64,000 nucleotides of DNA from contig CALZFC010000267.1 in NCBI GenBank assembly GCA_945643635.1, positions 558,001 to 622,000 of the forward strand. The letters are read 5' to 3'. The stretch comes from Allodiplogaster sudhausi (lineage: Eukaryota > Nematoda > Chromadorea > Rhabditida > Diplogasteridae). Both the position numbers and the translations under genes were made by a program. The number at the start of each line of letters is the position of its first letter. The stretch's first letter is position 1. Under the pieces are notes generated by a model. The model saw only the letters and a list, made by a program, of their open reading frames with translations, searched no databases and was not told the origin of the DNA. Positions 22,773 to 36,204 of this stretch are shown piece after piece.

Positions 22773-25309
22773 GTCGTCTGAATTTTTGTCTGCTGGCCGG
22801 CGCGACCTCCGTGATCCTGCCCATGTTCGAGCCTCGCCACTTTTGCCGATGCATCGAAAAGTACAAGGTCATAAGAGACTACCATATTTTCCCTATTAGT
22901 ACCCCCGGGGGTTCTATTTTTCAATACCCTTGCGGGAGGGGGCACTATTAGAGGGAGGGGTTCTACAGGAGGGAGGGGTACTATTTTTCAATATGAGACA
23001 CTAAAAGTTTGATAACAACATTTTCTTCTCAAAAAAAGAAGAATCATAGCTCGAATTCATGGGAATCATTCCTGAAATAACCATTTTAACACATATTTTG
23101 AATGAATTTGCAATCAGTTCATTGGGGAGAGCATCCCATGCTTCCATGATACATCATTCGAGGTACGTCTCGAGCTGAGATATGTATTAGGCTGTTAGGG
23201 GGGGGGGGCACTATTGGAGGGGGGGGGCAATATTGGGGAGGGAGGGGTGGGGGGTTCTACTAGAGGGAGGGGTTCTATTTTTCAATGGCTTTATCAGAGG
23301 GGGGGGAGGTTCTATTAGAGGGGGTTCTAATAAAGGGGGGTACTAATAGAGAAAATACGGTAATTGGTTTAGAAATATTGCACTTTTTGTAATAATGATA
23401 ATTTGAACACTTTAATAATATTTGTCCCTTTTTGTTGTCAATATTTGTAGATCAATATTTCTCGAAGTATATATTTCGATCAATATTTCTTGATCAATAT
23501 TTTAAATTAATATTTCAATCAATATTTGAGATAAAATACCTCGCAGTCGCACCGCCATTACTCGTCTTCCTCGCAAAATCGCCTATCTGCGAAGAATATG
23601 ATCTCAGCTGCGTCGCTGCCATCATAAGTGGAGGAGCGCCGGCGGGCCGTGATTTGTGTGAAGAAGTAATTACATATCTTCGTTTCATGGTCTACTTCGT
23701 TCTTTCATTACTATTCTTCATTTCATTATTATTATTATATTTCTTTCATTGTTAGTTAATTACACAGTTACTTACAAAAAAATTGTCGAAAAGAAAATTA
23801 CGAAAACTTTCGGTGCACCGGCGCTTGCCAAATCTTCGGACTGTCGAGATCGGCTACGGTCTCACCGAAATGTCAAGTTCGACACATTTCATCACCTCAG
23901 ACTCTCGTCGCAAGCACGGAACGATAGGCAAGCTGCTGCCTGGCGTTACGGCCAAGGTTACTTCGTTTTGGAGATCATTTCACTTATCAAATAATTTAAA
24001 AAAAAATAAAAGGGCGGAGGACAATTTCGTAGTATATTAAAGGACCCCTCCGGCAATGTGCGTGCATGTCAGAAGAAATTTACTGCATCCTTTTCTCTCT
24101 TTTTTCCATTATCTTTCGAGAATTGTTTAGTATTGATGTAGAATATTTCTTCAGATCTGCGCGCGCACAAATTTTACGATAAATAAAAGCATGCACAGAT
24201 CATGGACCACTGATCACAGATCATCGACGTGCAAACGGGCGTCGAGACGATGGCGCCGGGCGCGTCGGGCGAGCTGTGCTTGCGAGGCGCGAACGTCATG
24301 CGTGGCTATCTGAGGCGTGCCGAGGAGACGGCGCAGACGATTCGAGACGGCTGGCTGCATACGGGTACAGGCGGACATTTTTAATTATTTTTATTTTTAT
24401 TTTTAATTTTGGTTTTCGGACTTTTTGACCAATTTGGTATATTAGCCATTTGGTAGAAGTGCATATTTATTTTTGCTCAAATGTGCATAGCGGGTTCATC
24501 GGATACTTCCTTCTAATAAAGACTTTCAGGTGACATTGCGTACGTGGACAGCGACGGCGACTTCTTCATCGTCGACCGGCTCAAGGAGCTCATCAAAGTC
24601 AAAGGGTTCCAGGTCTGTTTTGTTATTATGTCTCTAATTATCAAAATAAAGATTGCGAAAAAGTAATATCTTTCTCTCCCTCTCTCTCTCTCTCGCTCTC
24701 TTTCTCCCAGGTCGCCCCAGCCGAGCTGGAGGACGTCCTTCTGTCCCATCCCCTCATCGCCGACGCTGCCGTGATCGGTGTTCCGGATGGCCGAGCAGGC
24801 GAGTGGCCGGCCGCGTTCGTCGTGAGGAAGGAGAAGACGCTGAGCGAGGAGGACGTCGCCAGGCATGTCAGAGGTCCGACAGCACTTTCTTATAAAGGAG
24901 CGCGGTACTCAATCGTAATATATTTGGATTTTCCTGACTATTGGTGTCGCGTCTCTCTAAATCGCCTGCTCTCTCGTAATAAAATAGGCCTGGCAAAAAG
25001 GCTCGAATTCAAGAGTGAGTTTGATTATTTAAACAGGACAGAAATTACTTGCATAAAAGAGGCCAGAAGTGATATAAGGAAACGTAATTGTAAAAGTAGT
25101 TAAGATATTGCTGAAAATGTATTCCCTTAGCGATAAAAGTAAGAAGCAAAAAGTCCACTTTTATTTTCTTTTACATTCCAGGTAAAGTCGCGCCATACAA
25201 GGAACTGCGTGGCGGCGTCTCATTCATTTCCGCCATTCCAAAGTCGCCCTCCGGCAAGATTCTGCGACGAAGACTTCGAGAGCTCGCAGTGAAGAAGGCG
25301 AAAATATGA
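22773..25309 (+). pseudogene. Acyl-CoA synthetase 3' half, locus D
   Basis: A duplicate of exons 8-14 of locus C: 22773-22867, 23531-23665, 23813-23956, 24220-24364, 24530-24612, 24711-24873 and 25182-25309. All frames and splice sites are as in locus C. It lacks exons 1-7, so it has no start, N-terminal domain or AMP-binding P-loop, and its upstream neighbour is the flank of locus C. It could only be expressed as extra 3' exons of a read-through transcript of locus C, or by chance promoter use. The near identity of the two copies points to a very recent event or to an assembly duplication. Confidence 0.85.
22882..23360. mobile_element. G-rich MITE-like element, copy 2
   Basis: Copy of 17539-18019 carried by the tandem duplication; G-runs are 2 bp shorter. 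Same inverted ends and flanking TA. Confidence 0.75.
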
Positions 25310-26569
25310 TTTTTTTATTAATTAAAGTTTCAAGCTTCGAATGATATCAGGAAAGATATTTTGGAAATATCGTCTGCATTTCACATTTCTGCGATTGTTT
25401 TATGTATTTAAAAATTCGAGTGAAATTTTAATTGAAGCTTTTTTCAAATGATTGTTCACGTTAAGACATTTACTAAATAGGTTATGTAATTTGTAAAGGA
25501 TAGATAAAATAACGCGACTATATCATACATTTGACGTCAATTCCTTCCATTCGTCTTCTATCGTTGGTTTACCAGTCGAAAATTCGCTGCTAACTGATGT
25601 TTACTCTTCAATAACGCGACATTTTCCAGTTCTCGGAAGGCGATCGAGCAAAAAAAAACCGGAAAACATCATAAAAAATTCTATGCTGCAAGTTGTGAGT
25701 TTGCAAGTGTAGGGCTTGCTCTGGAAATTTAAGGAAGTGGAAAGAGAGAGAGAAAAATATGCCGACCCTTAGGGATGCATGGATAGAATATGGACAGGAA
25801 AAGAGAGAGAGAAAGAGAAAATAGAGAGAGAGAACGAGAAAGAGGGAAAGAGCGAGAGAGCGAGAGAAAAAAAGAGTTAGAAGAATGAAGTAAGAGCATG
25901 GATTATGAGAGAGTGAGATCATCGACGGGTTGTGCACTTCCGGTTGTGGTTAACCATGATGGAGATACTAATTCCCTTTTTTATTGCTTGACACAGAACT
26001 CAACAGTGATTAACAAGTTGTTGCGACGTGAACAAGACTGTATTTTAAGTATTACAAACACTCGGGAGCACAGATTGAATACAGAGTAGAAAACACTAGT
26101 GACAAACAAGGGAAAGAATTTTTTAGACAACGTTAGAATGAAAAGGTGTTGGAGCGATGGCGAGCTTGATATGAAACACTACAACTCTTTGAAAGAGTCT
26201 CCAATTGGAGTGCATACAACTTTAAGTGCATTCAATTGTTGCCTTTTTGGAAATATTTTTAGTATTACTTAAATTATTAAGGCACAGAAAACCGTCTTCT
26301 CTGCTAAAGAATATTGTTGCTATGACGCTTGGTAGTCTTCTGCCAAATTGGCTCGGGAAACAGCAAGAACAGGAAGAGGCAGGCATCTTACTCCATACAT
26401 TTGAATGTGAGCCATTCGCATACCACAGCAACACTTCATCCATTGTCTGCCTGTCAACCGTCTCCCATCTCTGCACTCTCTTCTCTTTCTCTTTCTCTCT
26501 CTCTCCCACCCTCTCTCTCTATCCCTCTCTCTCTATCTCTCTCTTTCTCTCTCTCTCACACAAAAAACA

Positions 26570-26731
26570 TTGTTTGATATATCAAACAATTTCATACAAA
26601 CAATTTGTTCTTTATCTGCGCCAAAACAATGCTGTTCCATATAGCAAACAATCATTGTTTGGTGCGCAGTTGTTTGGCATATCAAACAATTTGTTTCAAC
26701 GAAATTGTTTGGCATATCAAACAATCGCAGC
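26570..26731. repeat. Cluster of AAACAAT/ATTGTTT palindromic units, copy 2
   Basis: Duplicate of 21229-21390 with one base change near its left end. Confidence 0.8.
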
Positions 26732-26890
26732 GCAGCCACCTTGGCTCCGCCTCTTTCTGCTTGCGCACCCATTTTTCATGGCATTTTAGCTGTTTTCTTA
26801 TATTTTCCGATAAGTTTCGATGCTAATTACCAAACTTTTTCGATATCTAATTAGCTAACCCTCTTACACACCCTCTCCTACATTCTCTCC

Positions 26891-26933
<43 letters not shown>

Positions 26934-26997
26934 AAGTTCTATCACGCTGCGTTCTAGTTAAAATGTTTTTTTTCTGTACATCGTTCTCTGTCTGTCT

Positions 26998-27050
<53 letters not shown>

Positions 27051-27425
27051 GACGCACCTCCACCATCATACGGATCGGGATAGCCAATTATCTTACTCTT
27101 GCGAACGTCATACTTCACTGCGTTTGGCTGTACTGTTGCCAAAACAGCAGTGAAATAGACTAAAACCCTAATAAGGATCGCAAAAGTCGATAATTTAGCT
27201 AACCTTTAATCCGTAGTGATGATGGAGTCGTCGTCGCTGGTTGTTCCTGAAAGTAGAGTGAGAGAGAGAGAGAGAGAAAGACAGTTTGTTTCCGACCGGA
27301 CCCGAACCCGCACCCCGCGCACCAACCGGCCAAGCGACTTCCACCACACTACCCGCCCTAGCAATGTGAATGCTGACGAAGATATCCAGATGAAAAGGGA
27401 GGCGCCCATAGAGAACGATGGAAAT

Positions 27426-27470
<45 letters not shown>

Positions 27471-27487
27471 CAGAAAGACAGAGAAAA

Positions 27488-27518
<31 letters not shown>

Positions 27519-27596
27519 AGGCGAGAGTGAGAAAGTTGGATGGAGCCTTTCAAGTGCATTCCGCTCGATCGATCAGCAATACAATGCCGAGAGACA

Positions 27597-27638
<42 letters not shown>

Positions 27639-27831
27639 AAGAGAGTTGGATGCAGCCTTTCAAGTGCATTCGCGTTCGATCGATCTGTATACAATGCCGT
27701 GAGACAGAGGGAGAGAGAGAGAGAGAGACAGACAGAGAAAGAGAGAGAGAGAGAGAAAGGGAGACAGAGAGAGAGAAAGTGGGAGAGAGAGAGACAGACA
27801 GACACAGACAGAAAGACAGACAGACAGAGAA

Positions 27832-27884
<53 letters not shown>

Positions 27885-28181
27885 GAGACAGAGAGAGAAA
27901 GGGAGACAGAGAGAGAGAAAGAGAGGTAGAGAGATGCCACGAGAAGGAGATGCATGCACTCTTCTTTCAATTGTGATCGATCGATCAGCATTCAAGACTT
28001 TGTAAGCGGGCAATTGAATGCTAGTGCCGTAAAGCTTGTGTTTGGTTTGTAAAAAAGAGTAACATAGCTAATTGTTAAGAATTTATTCTCAAACATTCAC
28101 ATGAACTCTTTAAAGATATTAACCAAAGATATTTAAGTAAATTAACGACAGAACGAGTCAACATTTAACAACATACCTAGC

Positions 28182-28350
28182 AATGAAACATTAACAGATT
28201 ATGACTTACGGCTCAATTTTTCCACAATCACTTACAGATAAACTGTTCTATAGCAATGAAACATTTACAGATTATGACTGACGGCTCAATTATTCCATAA
28301 TCACTTAAATAATTCCACAGAAAATACAAACTTACAGATCAATTGTTCTA
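28182..28350. repeat. ~72-bp tandem repeat
   Basis: Two adjacent units start with GCAATGAAACATTAACAGAT and GCAATGAAACATTTACAGAT, share GGCTCAAT and CACTTA, and end in ACTGTTCTATAG or ATTGTTCTATAG. Confidence 0.65.
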
Positions 28351-28430
28351 TAGCCGTTCCAAATATTTAACAAGAATTCCACTAAATAAGCTACAGCAAA
28401 TAAAAAAAGTCTAAAACGTAAGATAACCTT

Positions 28431-31400
28431 TTATTCTACGCACAAAATTTCTCTGAAAAGCCTATCTGCGTCACCTGATAGTGGACTTGCTTTGCCAACG
28501 AGGCATGAGAGAAGGGCAAGTTCGGGATTGATTGGCTTGGGGAACGTGAGATCGAAGTTCCAGAATGAGGCGAGCAGCGTAAGAAGCGCGTCAGCCAAAT
28601 TGCCTGCTACCTGCACAAAAAAAACATTTTAATCGTAAGAGGAATAATTTTCGGTATTTCATATAAGATATGTCTATGCCATTTTCCCCTTTGATTATTC
28701 GGATAATTCAAACTTGTGAATGTACTCACAGAGTGTCTACACTCGATTTGCTCCACGTTATGCCCAATGTAATATCTCGCTTCATTGATATAGTATATAC
28801 TCCCGTGAAATCCACCGTAATCTTCCCTCGACAACAAACCAAACAGCTTGAAGACACTATTAAGTGAGAGGATCAAAGAGTAAAGAGAAATATATTGCAT
28901 TATAAATGCTAGAAGATATTTTATGGACCTACCGAGATGTCCAGTCCTTCTAGAGCTATGTAGTAGTTGCTGGTGGAAGCGCCAAACGAGATTACGACGG
29001 GCTGCGAGATCCCTTCTTTCTTTAGCTTCCCGATCGCACGTCCAGCAACGTACTCATTCTATAAAGAAACATCATTAGCATTCAACAAAATTAAATTTCC
29101 ACTTTCAAGAAGAACTGTTGGATGCCAAAATGAAATTTCCATTTTTGAGAAGAACCCTTTCTGCATCTTAAAGTGAAAGAAAACAAACCGGGAAGCGAAT
29201 GAAGAGATGTTTCATCCGTGCGGGCTTCTTTCTTCGATCAGTCAGCTCTAGTATGGCGAAGATCTTCTGCACGAATTCGAACGTATCGTAGTCTGAAGAA
29301 TAACGTTTCGGAAATGCACTGATACAGTAGCTAGCGTGAAATATACAACAAAATTAGAAAATATATGTAATGATTAAAGAATATTCAGAGCTAAAAATAT
29401 AGATTTAGAGATTTAAAATAAAAAAAATTAAAATAAACAAATTCATAATAAAAGTTGAAATAAATACTGCTAAAAATGTCATACCTTCGCTTCCTTTCTC
29501 GAACAGATTGGCCGATGCGAGTGATGCGCGTTGCTCTTCTGACAGCCCCCTTCTTGCAAGTTCTTCGACTGCCGGAATGAAGACTTCTCGAAGTCTCCGT
29601 CTGAACTGCTTGGCCGCGCTGCAGTTGCTGACGAAGTCATCGACAACCTGAAACAAATAAGCTGTTCAGTACAATGGTTAAATTGAAAAAAAAAACCGCT
29701 CATAGAAGAAGTAAGTGAAATTTTCTCATGGTCGCAACACGTGTCTAGCAACAGTAGCATTTTTTTTAAAGAATTTTTAAAATGAATTACAATATTAGCG
29801 ATACCACTTGATCAAAAATTTCTGAATGAAAAAAGAACTTACGAAGCTTGACTTGCAGAGGAAGCGATATCGCTTGAACGCAGCGGTAGGGCCATTCTTC
29901 AGACAGAAGTGAAGCCTGCTTGTCCTGAGATAATCATCATATCTTGCTCTCGACTTTTCTCAGAATGAAATGCAGACAAATTGCAATAATTTCAAATTAA
30001 TTTACCTTATCTTCTCAAACACAGCGGTGTGCTCGCTGGTTCCAAACATCAAATGATTCACTCGCTGAAAAACCTATTTGTAATTTTGCTCAGTTTTTAT
30101 TATCTCACATTGTCAGTCAAAAGTCAATATATTCCTCATTTAATAACTACGATTTCTTTTAAATAAAAATTAATTACAACGATTAAAGCTAGGCTGACAT
30201 TCAAATCGTCCGGGGATTCCTCTTGAGCGTCAAATGTGTCTTCCTCGAGACGACTCTTTTTCACTCGGTAGTTTCTGGTCGGTGACTCGAGAAGCCCTCG
30301 ACGACTCCGGAGGTGCCTCATTTGGCGGATTCGAGTCTCGAGAACCCCCTTCGTGTCATATGCGAAAACAAGCTGCAAATTGGGTTCTTCTAAGTACTAC
30401 TGAAACAAATGGCCGTAACTGTTTTATTAATTGAGTCTTAATGGGCTACTAACAGGATCAGTGCCCTTGAAAGGCGCGAGGATGTGCGCGGCAAACGCTC
30501 GTGTCTCCTTTGGTGAAGGTTTATCCTGGCTTAATTAAAAAAAAATCTTTACATAAATGCTGTAAAAATTGATGACCAATAGAATTCCTCTTTTGTTTAA
30601 ACTTTAAAAAAACCGGGAAAAAATAAAATTAGCTAGCCAATTCGCGAATCGCCTGAGGAAGCCAGCCATGCAGCGCGACACAAGTCCTCGCTCTAATTCG
30701 TTGTGGGAGAGATCGTAGGAGGGGTCCTCACGAAGGCGATTCAGCAGCAGACTACCATTTGCGTTGCCAATCAGCAGACGATTAAGCGTGCATTCCGAGA
30801 GTGACCGATTAAGTGTGTGATATTCCGGATCTAAAGCGAGGGGAGAAATGTCGAAAATGAATGTAGGAAATGCATTATTTATGAATTAAAGTGCGATTTA
30901 TATTTAAAACGAACCTAGAAATTTCGCGATCATTCCTTCGTCACGAGGAGTCGGGGAACGAGAAGACGAAGAACCTCAAATAGGTCACTTTCTATTTATA
31001 ATGTCAAAAAAGGAAAGCTAAATAAAAGAATTTGACAACTAGCAACACCAGGAGATGGCGACTCTTGTATTTCATCACAGAGAGGTTCTTGTTGATTCGA
31101 CTGAACTGCCAAGCTGGCCCGATCATCATCTCTCCAGTGTTGCATGTGTTACGTAACTGATAAATAAGCATATTTCAGACTGTTCGAAAACTGTGGAAGA
31201 TAAACTAACAGAAAGAATGTTCTCTTAAAAACCTGGTTCATCCTTGATTTTGACTGCGCTCTTTCGCCATGACGCCATGCTTTCTGTCTCGGCCTCATCA
31301 ACTATAATTGGTAGGCTCTATAATAACTAAGGATATCTTCTAAATCTATAATAACTAAGGATATCTTCTAAACCTCGCAATGCAATCGCATCAGAAATCG

Positions 31401-31735
31401 ATTCTGCGAGTCCAGCTGGAGAGGATGCAACTGTACTCGCATTGCTCTGAAAAGACGAGTGGAATCTTGAGATATTTTAATCAGAACTGATTGGATACCT
31501 GGTATAAATCTACGATTGCGAGGAAGTGCGCAGCTTGAGCTACAATCGCTTGCGTAACAGGAAAGTCCTTTAGAGGAGTGTGCAGGAATAGGCGAACATT
31601 CTCAACGGCGCTGTCCGCGCGGGATGAAGCGTATTCTTTTAGTTCAGCAACTGTTCTAATTCCGGAGACACTTTCGCGCTCAAGCAAAGTTTTTGCCTCT
31701 TCCTCCCCGACATCCAGTCGAATAGTCAGGAGCAT
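28431..31735 (-). CDS. Multi-exon protein of unknown function, partner of the transposase-like gene
   Basis: A dozen or more minus-strand exons with canonical sites join into a long open frame. In order: 31499-31735 (MLLTIRLDVGEEEAKTLLER), 31374-31446, 31233-31301 (VDEAETESMASWRKSAVKIK), then exons near 31054-31120, 30920-30980 and 30640-30830 (DPEYHTLNRSLSECTLNRLL). Further exons near 30463-30530, 30190-30390 (ETRIRQMRHLRSRRGLL), 30005-30065, 29848-29925, 29484-29648 (VVDDFVSNCSAAKQFRRRLR), 29188-29300, 28934-29060 and 28728-28860 follow. The last exon (28431-28611) contains ASFWNFDLTFPKPINPELA. Several junction phases were checked and agree. No membrane segments; there is an acidic or serine-rich N-terminal third and a basic middle. 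The pattern resembles the second protein that accompanies zinc-finger/DDE-type transposases in some animal genomes; this is inference. It starts 212 bp after the stop of the upstream gene, an operon-like spacing. The stop overlaps an AATAAA. Confidence 0.7.
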
Positions 31736-31857
31736 CAGGCCCGCTAACTTAGTTTGAAAGGATTAACTAAGAGATTTGAACAAATGTTAAAGGTATATTA
31801 TAAACTGAACTAAACAAATCTGGAGACAACAAACACAATTTCTGCATGACAAAAATC

Positions 31858-31863
31858 TTTATT
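31858..31863 (-). terminator. Poly(A) signal of the transposase-like gene
   Basis: AATAAA on the minus strand, about 85 nt after the stop at 31948 and about 120 nt before the next gene's first ATG. This spacing is typical of nematode operons. Confidence 0.5.
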
Positions 31864-31947
31864 TACACAGGGATGATTTAGATCAAATTCAAAGAAAATA
31901 GATATAAGAAAGAAAAGAAAGCAAGACACTTAAAATGACAGGCATCG

Positions 31948-34747
31948 CTAGTTAATGCTATGACGAGGCATGAATGCAATCAAGTTACCCTCAGGATACC
32001 CATCAAGAGGGAGTGGATCGAAAAGGTCATTGAATGAGACAGAAGTAGCAGACCCGATAAGTTCAAAGAAACAACACTGCCTGTTACGGTCAAAGCGAGC
32101 CATTGTACCAATGCTTACAATAATCTTCCAAGTATTATTCATGCGCGCAAATGAATCAATCACAGCCGGAACAAAGACGGCGCCTTCCTTAAGAAGTACA
32201 ATGTCGCGAGAAGAATACAATGTTCCATGCCGAATGAGACGCTTTACGCAATCGGTTCGAGCATTGCCTAGCACTGTGCGCGCAACATCAGTAGGACAAT
32301 TCATCTTTTTGCCAGATTCAAATTCGCACACATTTTGCTGCCTCATCGCCCACAGAACTCTCTGGATGTGCACGGCAAATGTCAGCGGCAGGAACTTGAA
32401 GTTTCGTGTGACGTATGACCTACGCTTGGCATATGCATTCAGTTGCTCATATGGCATTGTGCTGAGCTGGCTAACAGGACCAAGGGACTCTACGCACGCA
32501 GCATAATGCAGCAGCATGTGGGTTTTGAAAATTGGAGTGGAGGAGCGAGCGGCGGATGACTGAGAAGGTGGCTTATCCAGCACAACTACGCGCCAGGCAA
32601 GGGCTACGTAGGATTCAGCGAGTCTGCGAATAGTGGCAATGTCATCCTTCCTGATCACAAATGAACAAAGCAATCGAGACAAATCATTGAACAGTTCAAA
32701 TAGCTCACGAATTGGAATCTCTACAACACACTCATCCAAAGGGAACAGAAATGGCATCAGACGGATCAACAATGCAGTATTTGCGGCCTTCTGGCCAACA
32801 ACTGGTTCGCCGCATAGGACTTCTTTTGATATTGGGGAGGGAATGGAGTCCCTGTCCACGTGACCCACAGCAAAGTCACACAAGCGTTCATTGATTCTAT
32901 CCAATTTAATTCCACTGCGGAAAATCGCGCGTACCAAAATCCCTAGAAGGCGCCTACCCTCTCCTTCGTAGAGGTCATGACCAATATCACAGAAGAGATC
33001 TTCGGATACGTGATAGCCCTCAATTTCATTCAAGGGCGAGTCAGACATCAGACCGCAGCACGGAGGGCGGTTCGATTGGTACCTAATGTTGCATATCTCT
33101 TTATTTACCAACATTCGATTATTTTCAGTACTAACCATGCAAGGTCGCGCAGCTCACAGTCGTCTTCTCGAAGAGTGGATGGGTGGTCGCGATAGTTCAG
33201 CAGGCAATGTCGGCATGGGTGTCCTTTAGAGAAGGAGGCCTGGAGTCCACGAACTTGATTTAGGGCCAGATTGTCCCCAAGAACGCTGAGAAGATATGGA
33301 TACATAATCTCGCCTCTCCCGTTCCAGGAGACGAGAACTCCTTCCTCTTGCAGCTTGTTTAACTCCAGCTGATAACGAAAGATTTCAATAGGCATAAAGT
33401 TATTGGTGAAAAAAAAACAACCTTGATGTTCTCAAAGAGGGTTCTGCAGCCATAAGCCTTGTGGTCGTCACTAAAGGCGATCGCGTAGAGATACCTTAAT
33501 AAGGAGATCCAAGTTGTTGAGAATTTCAGAAAAAGAGGAATGACCAACTTCCACTTGTGTCCTGAAGAAGCTTCTCTTTTGACACCAGCGAAGCTCCAGT
33601 AGACCATGGTCTGCGAGTTGCCCGAGCTTCGCAATCCAGAGCCTGGATTGACGTCGTCGATGTAGACGACAAGGGGAAGAAGTTTCTTCTTAGTTCGAGC
33701 AGCGGCCTCTCGGAACCTCTTTCCACTCAAAGGGGAACAGAGCGTGTCACCAGGAGGCGCATCGATGTCGAGCACCTAATACACGCTTTCGTTTACCAGG
33801 GCTAATTCGGAAAGATTAAGGTACCTCCTTCAGCTTTTCGTTTTGCAAAGCTGAGATCAGGGTCTCTTTCAAAGGGATGATACAGAATTTACATTCTGCA
33901 TCATCCCTGACTTGACGACCCTGATTGTCGCAACCTGGCACTGTAAACGTGCCCAGCTGCCGCACGACCGGTTCAACATACCCTGCAGAACCGAACTACA
34001 GTCTAATCAGAGCGCACATTTAACCCTATTTGTTCAAGTGCTAGTGTAAGAATAATAGCCTTTAATATCATGTTAGTGAACCAAAAACAAATTTATTGAA
34101 TTGTTCTTATTTTATTATTATTTTTGGAAATCTGGTTCATTTCTCAGCGCCGATTTCCTTCTGTGGGTCGTGCTGATGGAGTTCATTGCAGATGAAAATG
34201 TTGAAAATTCTTCGTCATTCATCACGCGACAACGGTGTGCGACTCGTGATATCAGGCGCACGACGGAATCCGTATCGCTTTCCGTGATGCCGAGAGCCGA
34301 AGTCATTGCGAGAACTTCGTGCTTGATTTCATCAGAAAAAGACACCTCCCTTGCTGCTCCCAAATCCTCTCCTAAGTTCCACTCCTCATCTGATGATTCG
34401 ACTTCCTCATCCATGGGAACATCATCAAGGTTCTCCAATGAAACATCCATTCCATCATCCGCATCTTCACAGTCATCAGGAGAATCAGACAAATTCCCGC
34501 TCCTTCTATGTGGCCCGGGGGCACAGACTGAAATTATATCATATAATATATTGACTTACTAGTAATTGTCAATACCGTTCTGGTGAGACCGCCTAACATG
34601 TCGGCGCCAATCACGTCGTCGGCCAAACTCAGACAAGCCGCACATGCGACAGACAAATCCCTCCTCTTCACGATGAATTAGTAGATGTTCTTCAATGGCT
34701 ACGAGTGAATCGAACATGTCATCGCAGTTGATCGCAGGACACTGCAT
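31948..34747 (-). CDS. C2H2 zinc-finger / transposase-domain protein
   Basis: Minus-strand exons: 34560-34747 with a C2H2-like region (CPAINCDDMF..HLLIH; CRMCGLSEFG..HVRRSH), about 34118-34527 (acidic, SDSPDDCEDADDGMD), 33825-33982 (VEPVVRQLGTFTVPGCDNQG), 33422-33775 (LLPLVVYIDDVNPGSGLRSS then TMVYWSFAGV), 33136-33368 (LLSVLGDNLALNQVRGLQ; CRHCLLNY) and 31948-33082 (SPLNEIEGYHVSEDLFCDIG then HDLYEGEGRRLLGI, to SIN and TAA). The YIDD-YWSF-GDNLALN-CRxC-CDIGHDLYEG series matches the transposase-like proteins found in many animals near CACTA/tnp2-type elements. Aspartates in YIDD, GDN and the CDIGHD block could be catalytic. Junction phases from 33982 onward agree. The first two exons do not join in phase as drawn, so the 5' structure is uncertain. 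No terminal repeats bounding an element were found. Confidence 0.6.
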
Positions 34748-36204
34748 TTCTGCTGAATATGAAGAATAAATAAAAAAAATCAGAATTCTTAACAGAGTAT
34801 ATTGAGGGAATGCATTAATATTTGATTTAAAAAAGAATATTCCGGAATTATAGGGCGGAATTTGCTGAACACTATTGATTAAGTTGAAGTCTCGTAAGAA
34901 AGAGATTCACGCCGATTTTACCCATATCCATCGGAGAAACCGACTTGTCGTTCTTTCAGGAGCACTAGTGTGCACAGTATTAAATGTATTTTACTATAAT
35001 AGAATTCGAGAAAACAGAAGCATAATAAAAATTAACCTGCGGAATCCCTTAGACGAAAGTGGCAGAACTCGACACGCTTGCCACAGAGGAAAAGATCTCT
35101 GCAAAGGCAAAACTGAAGAGGTTTCCAGTTTTCTTTTTTTCTTTACAATTAATAAAGGAGTTAATGAACTTTTTAATAAGCATCCAAGCACTTGAATGTG
35201 TAACATTAGTAAAGATTCTGAACCAATAGATTACTGTAATTGAGTGCACTTCGTTTACTTTATTCAATATAGCTTAAAAATCAGGGAATAAATGACACGG
35301 TCGACTGATGGAGCGGAGAGATTAACATTATAAAATACGAGTTAACTGCTTGGATGAACAGTAGGTGTATAGTGAAATGAAAAAGATCGATTAACCTCTG
35401 GCCCCTTCTTCTCCTTCTCTTTCACTCTCTAAACCGCCAAGCTCCTCCGAATCCAAGCGTTCCTCATCTCAAAAGCAAGAATATAACATGTAAGAGTGAC
35501 GAATACAAGAATATCACTTTCAAAACTTAATAACATTCTCAAAAAATCTTCTAGGTAAACTTAAAGCAGAAACTAGATGCTAAAAACAAAAAAAGCAAGG
35601 AACTTCAATATATGCAGGATGATACCGTATCCTCATTTTTCGAGCAACTCGTTCTCGCTATATACTGTAGTAGTAGAAAAAAGTGAACAAATTCTTTATC
35701 ATACCTATGCTTCCAAGATCTTTTGCCTATCTTGCTGCGTGTTCCAACTCTTCTACCTTCCTGCAAACAAGTTTTGAAACTTTTTATTAGGAATAACTCA
35801 AGAAAAACCATACGAAATGGACTCTAAGAGTCCTTGGTAAATGTAAGCATATATGTTTTCACAAGAAATAGACATTCCTTATGTTTCTTCAATCAAATTG
35901 GACATTTGTTTTTAAATTAAAAAAAAAATTAAAAAATCATTCGACCAACTTCTTTGTTGCCGCTCAACTTGGCACACTCTCAATCCTTCTCGCGGTCAGA
36001 TCGTACTATTGCCGATTACGACGAACCTCAAGTAGAATGACAATTCTTCAACAATACCTTGCTTGAAGCTGCATCTCTCTAATGTATTTACTTTAATTCA
36101 ACAAACCCAACTCAATTAATTTTCCACTTTCAATTAATTTTTTCAACTTTCAAGAAGGATCCCTATTAAAATAATAATTAAGAAAAATAATAATAATTAA
36201 AAAA
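34748..36204. other. AT-rich spacer upstream of the transposase-like gene
   Basis: No exon-like stretch or RNA gene recognised. It likely holds the promoter of the minus-strand gene pair. Confidence 0.4.

Larger units (their letters stand above)
22541..27879. repeat. 5.34-kb tandem duplication, copy 2
   Basis: Second copy of 17198-22540 at an offset of 5341-5347 bp. The right junction is in (GA)n, after which unique sequence (GGTAGAGAGATGCCACGAG) begins. Confidence 0.93.
25310..28430. other. 3' flank of locus D and spacer to the minus-strand genes
   Basis: 25310-27879 repeats 19969-22540, including the palindromic cluster (26570-26731) and the GA-linked minisatellite (27540-27720). 27880-28430 is unique and AT-rich with a short tandem repeat. 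No gene seen. Confidence 0.5.

Noticed and set aside
31970..32506. 178-codon plus-strand frame
   Set aside because: Shadow of the 1.1-kb minus-strand transposase-domain exon, which has the conserved motifs.
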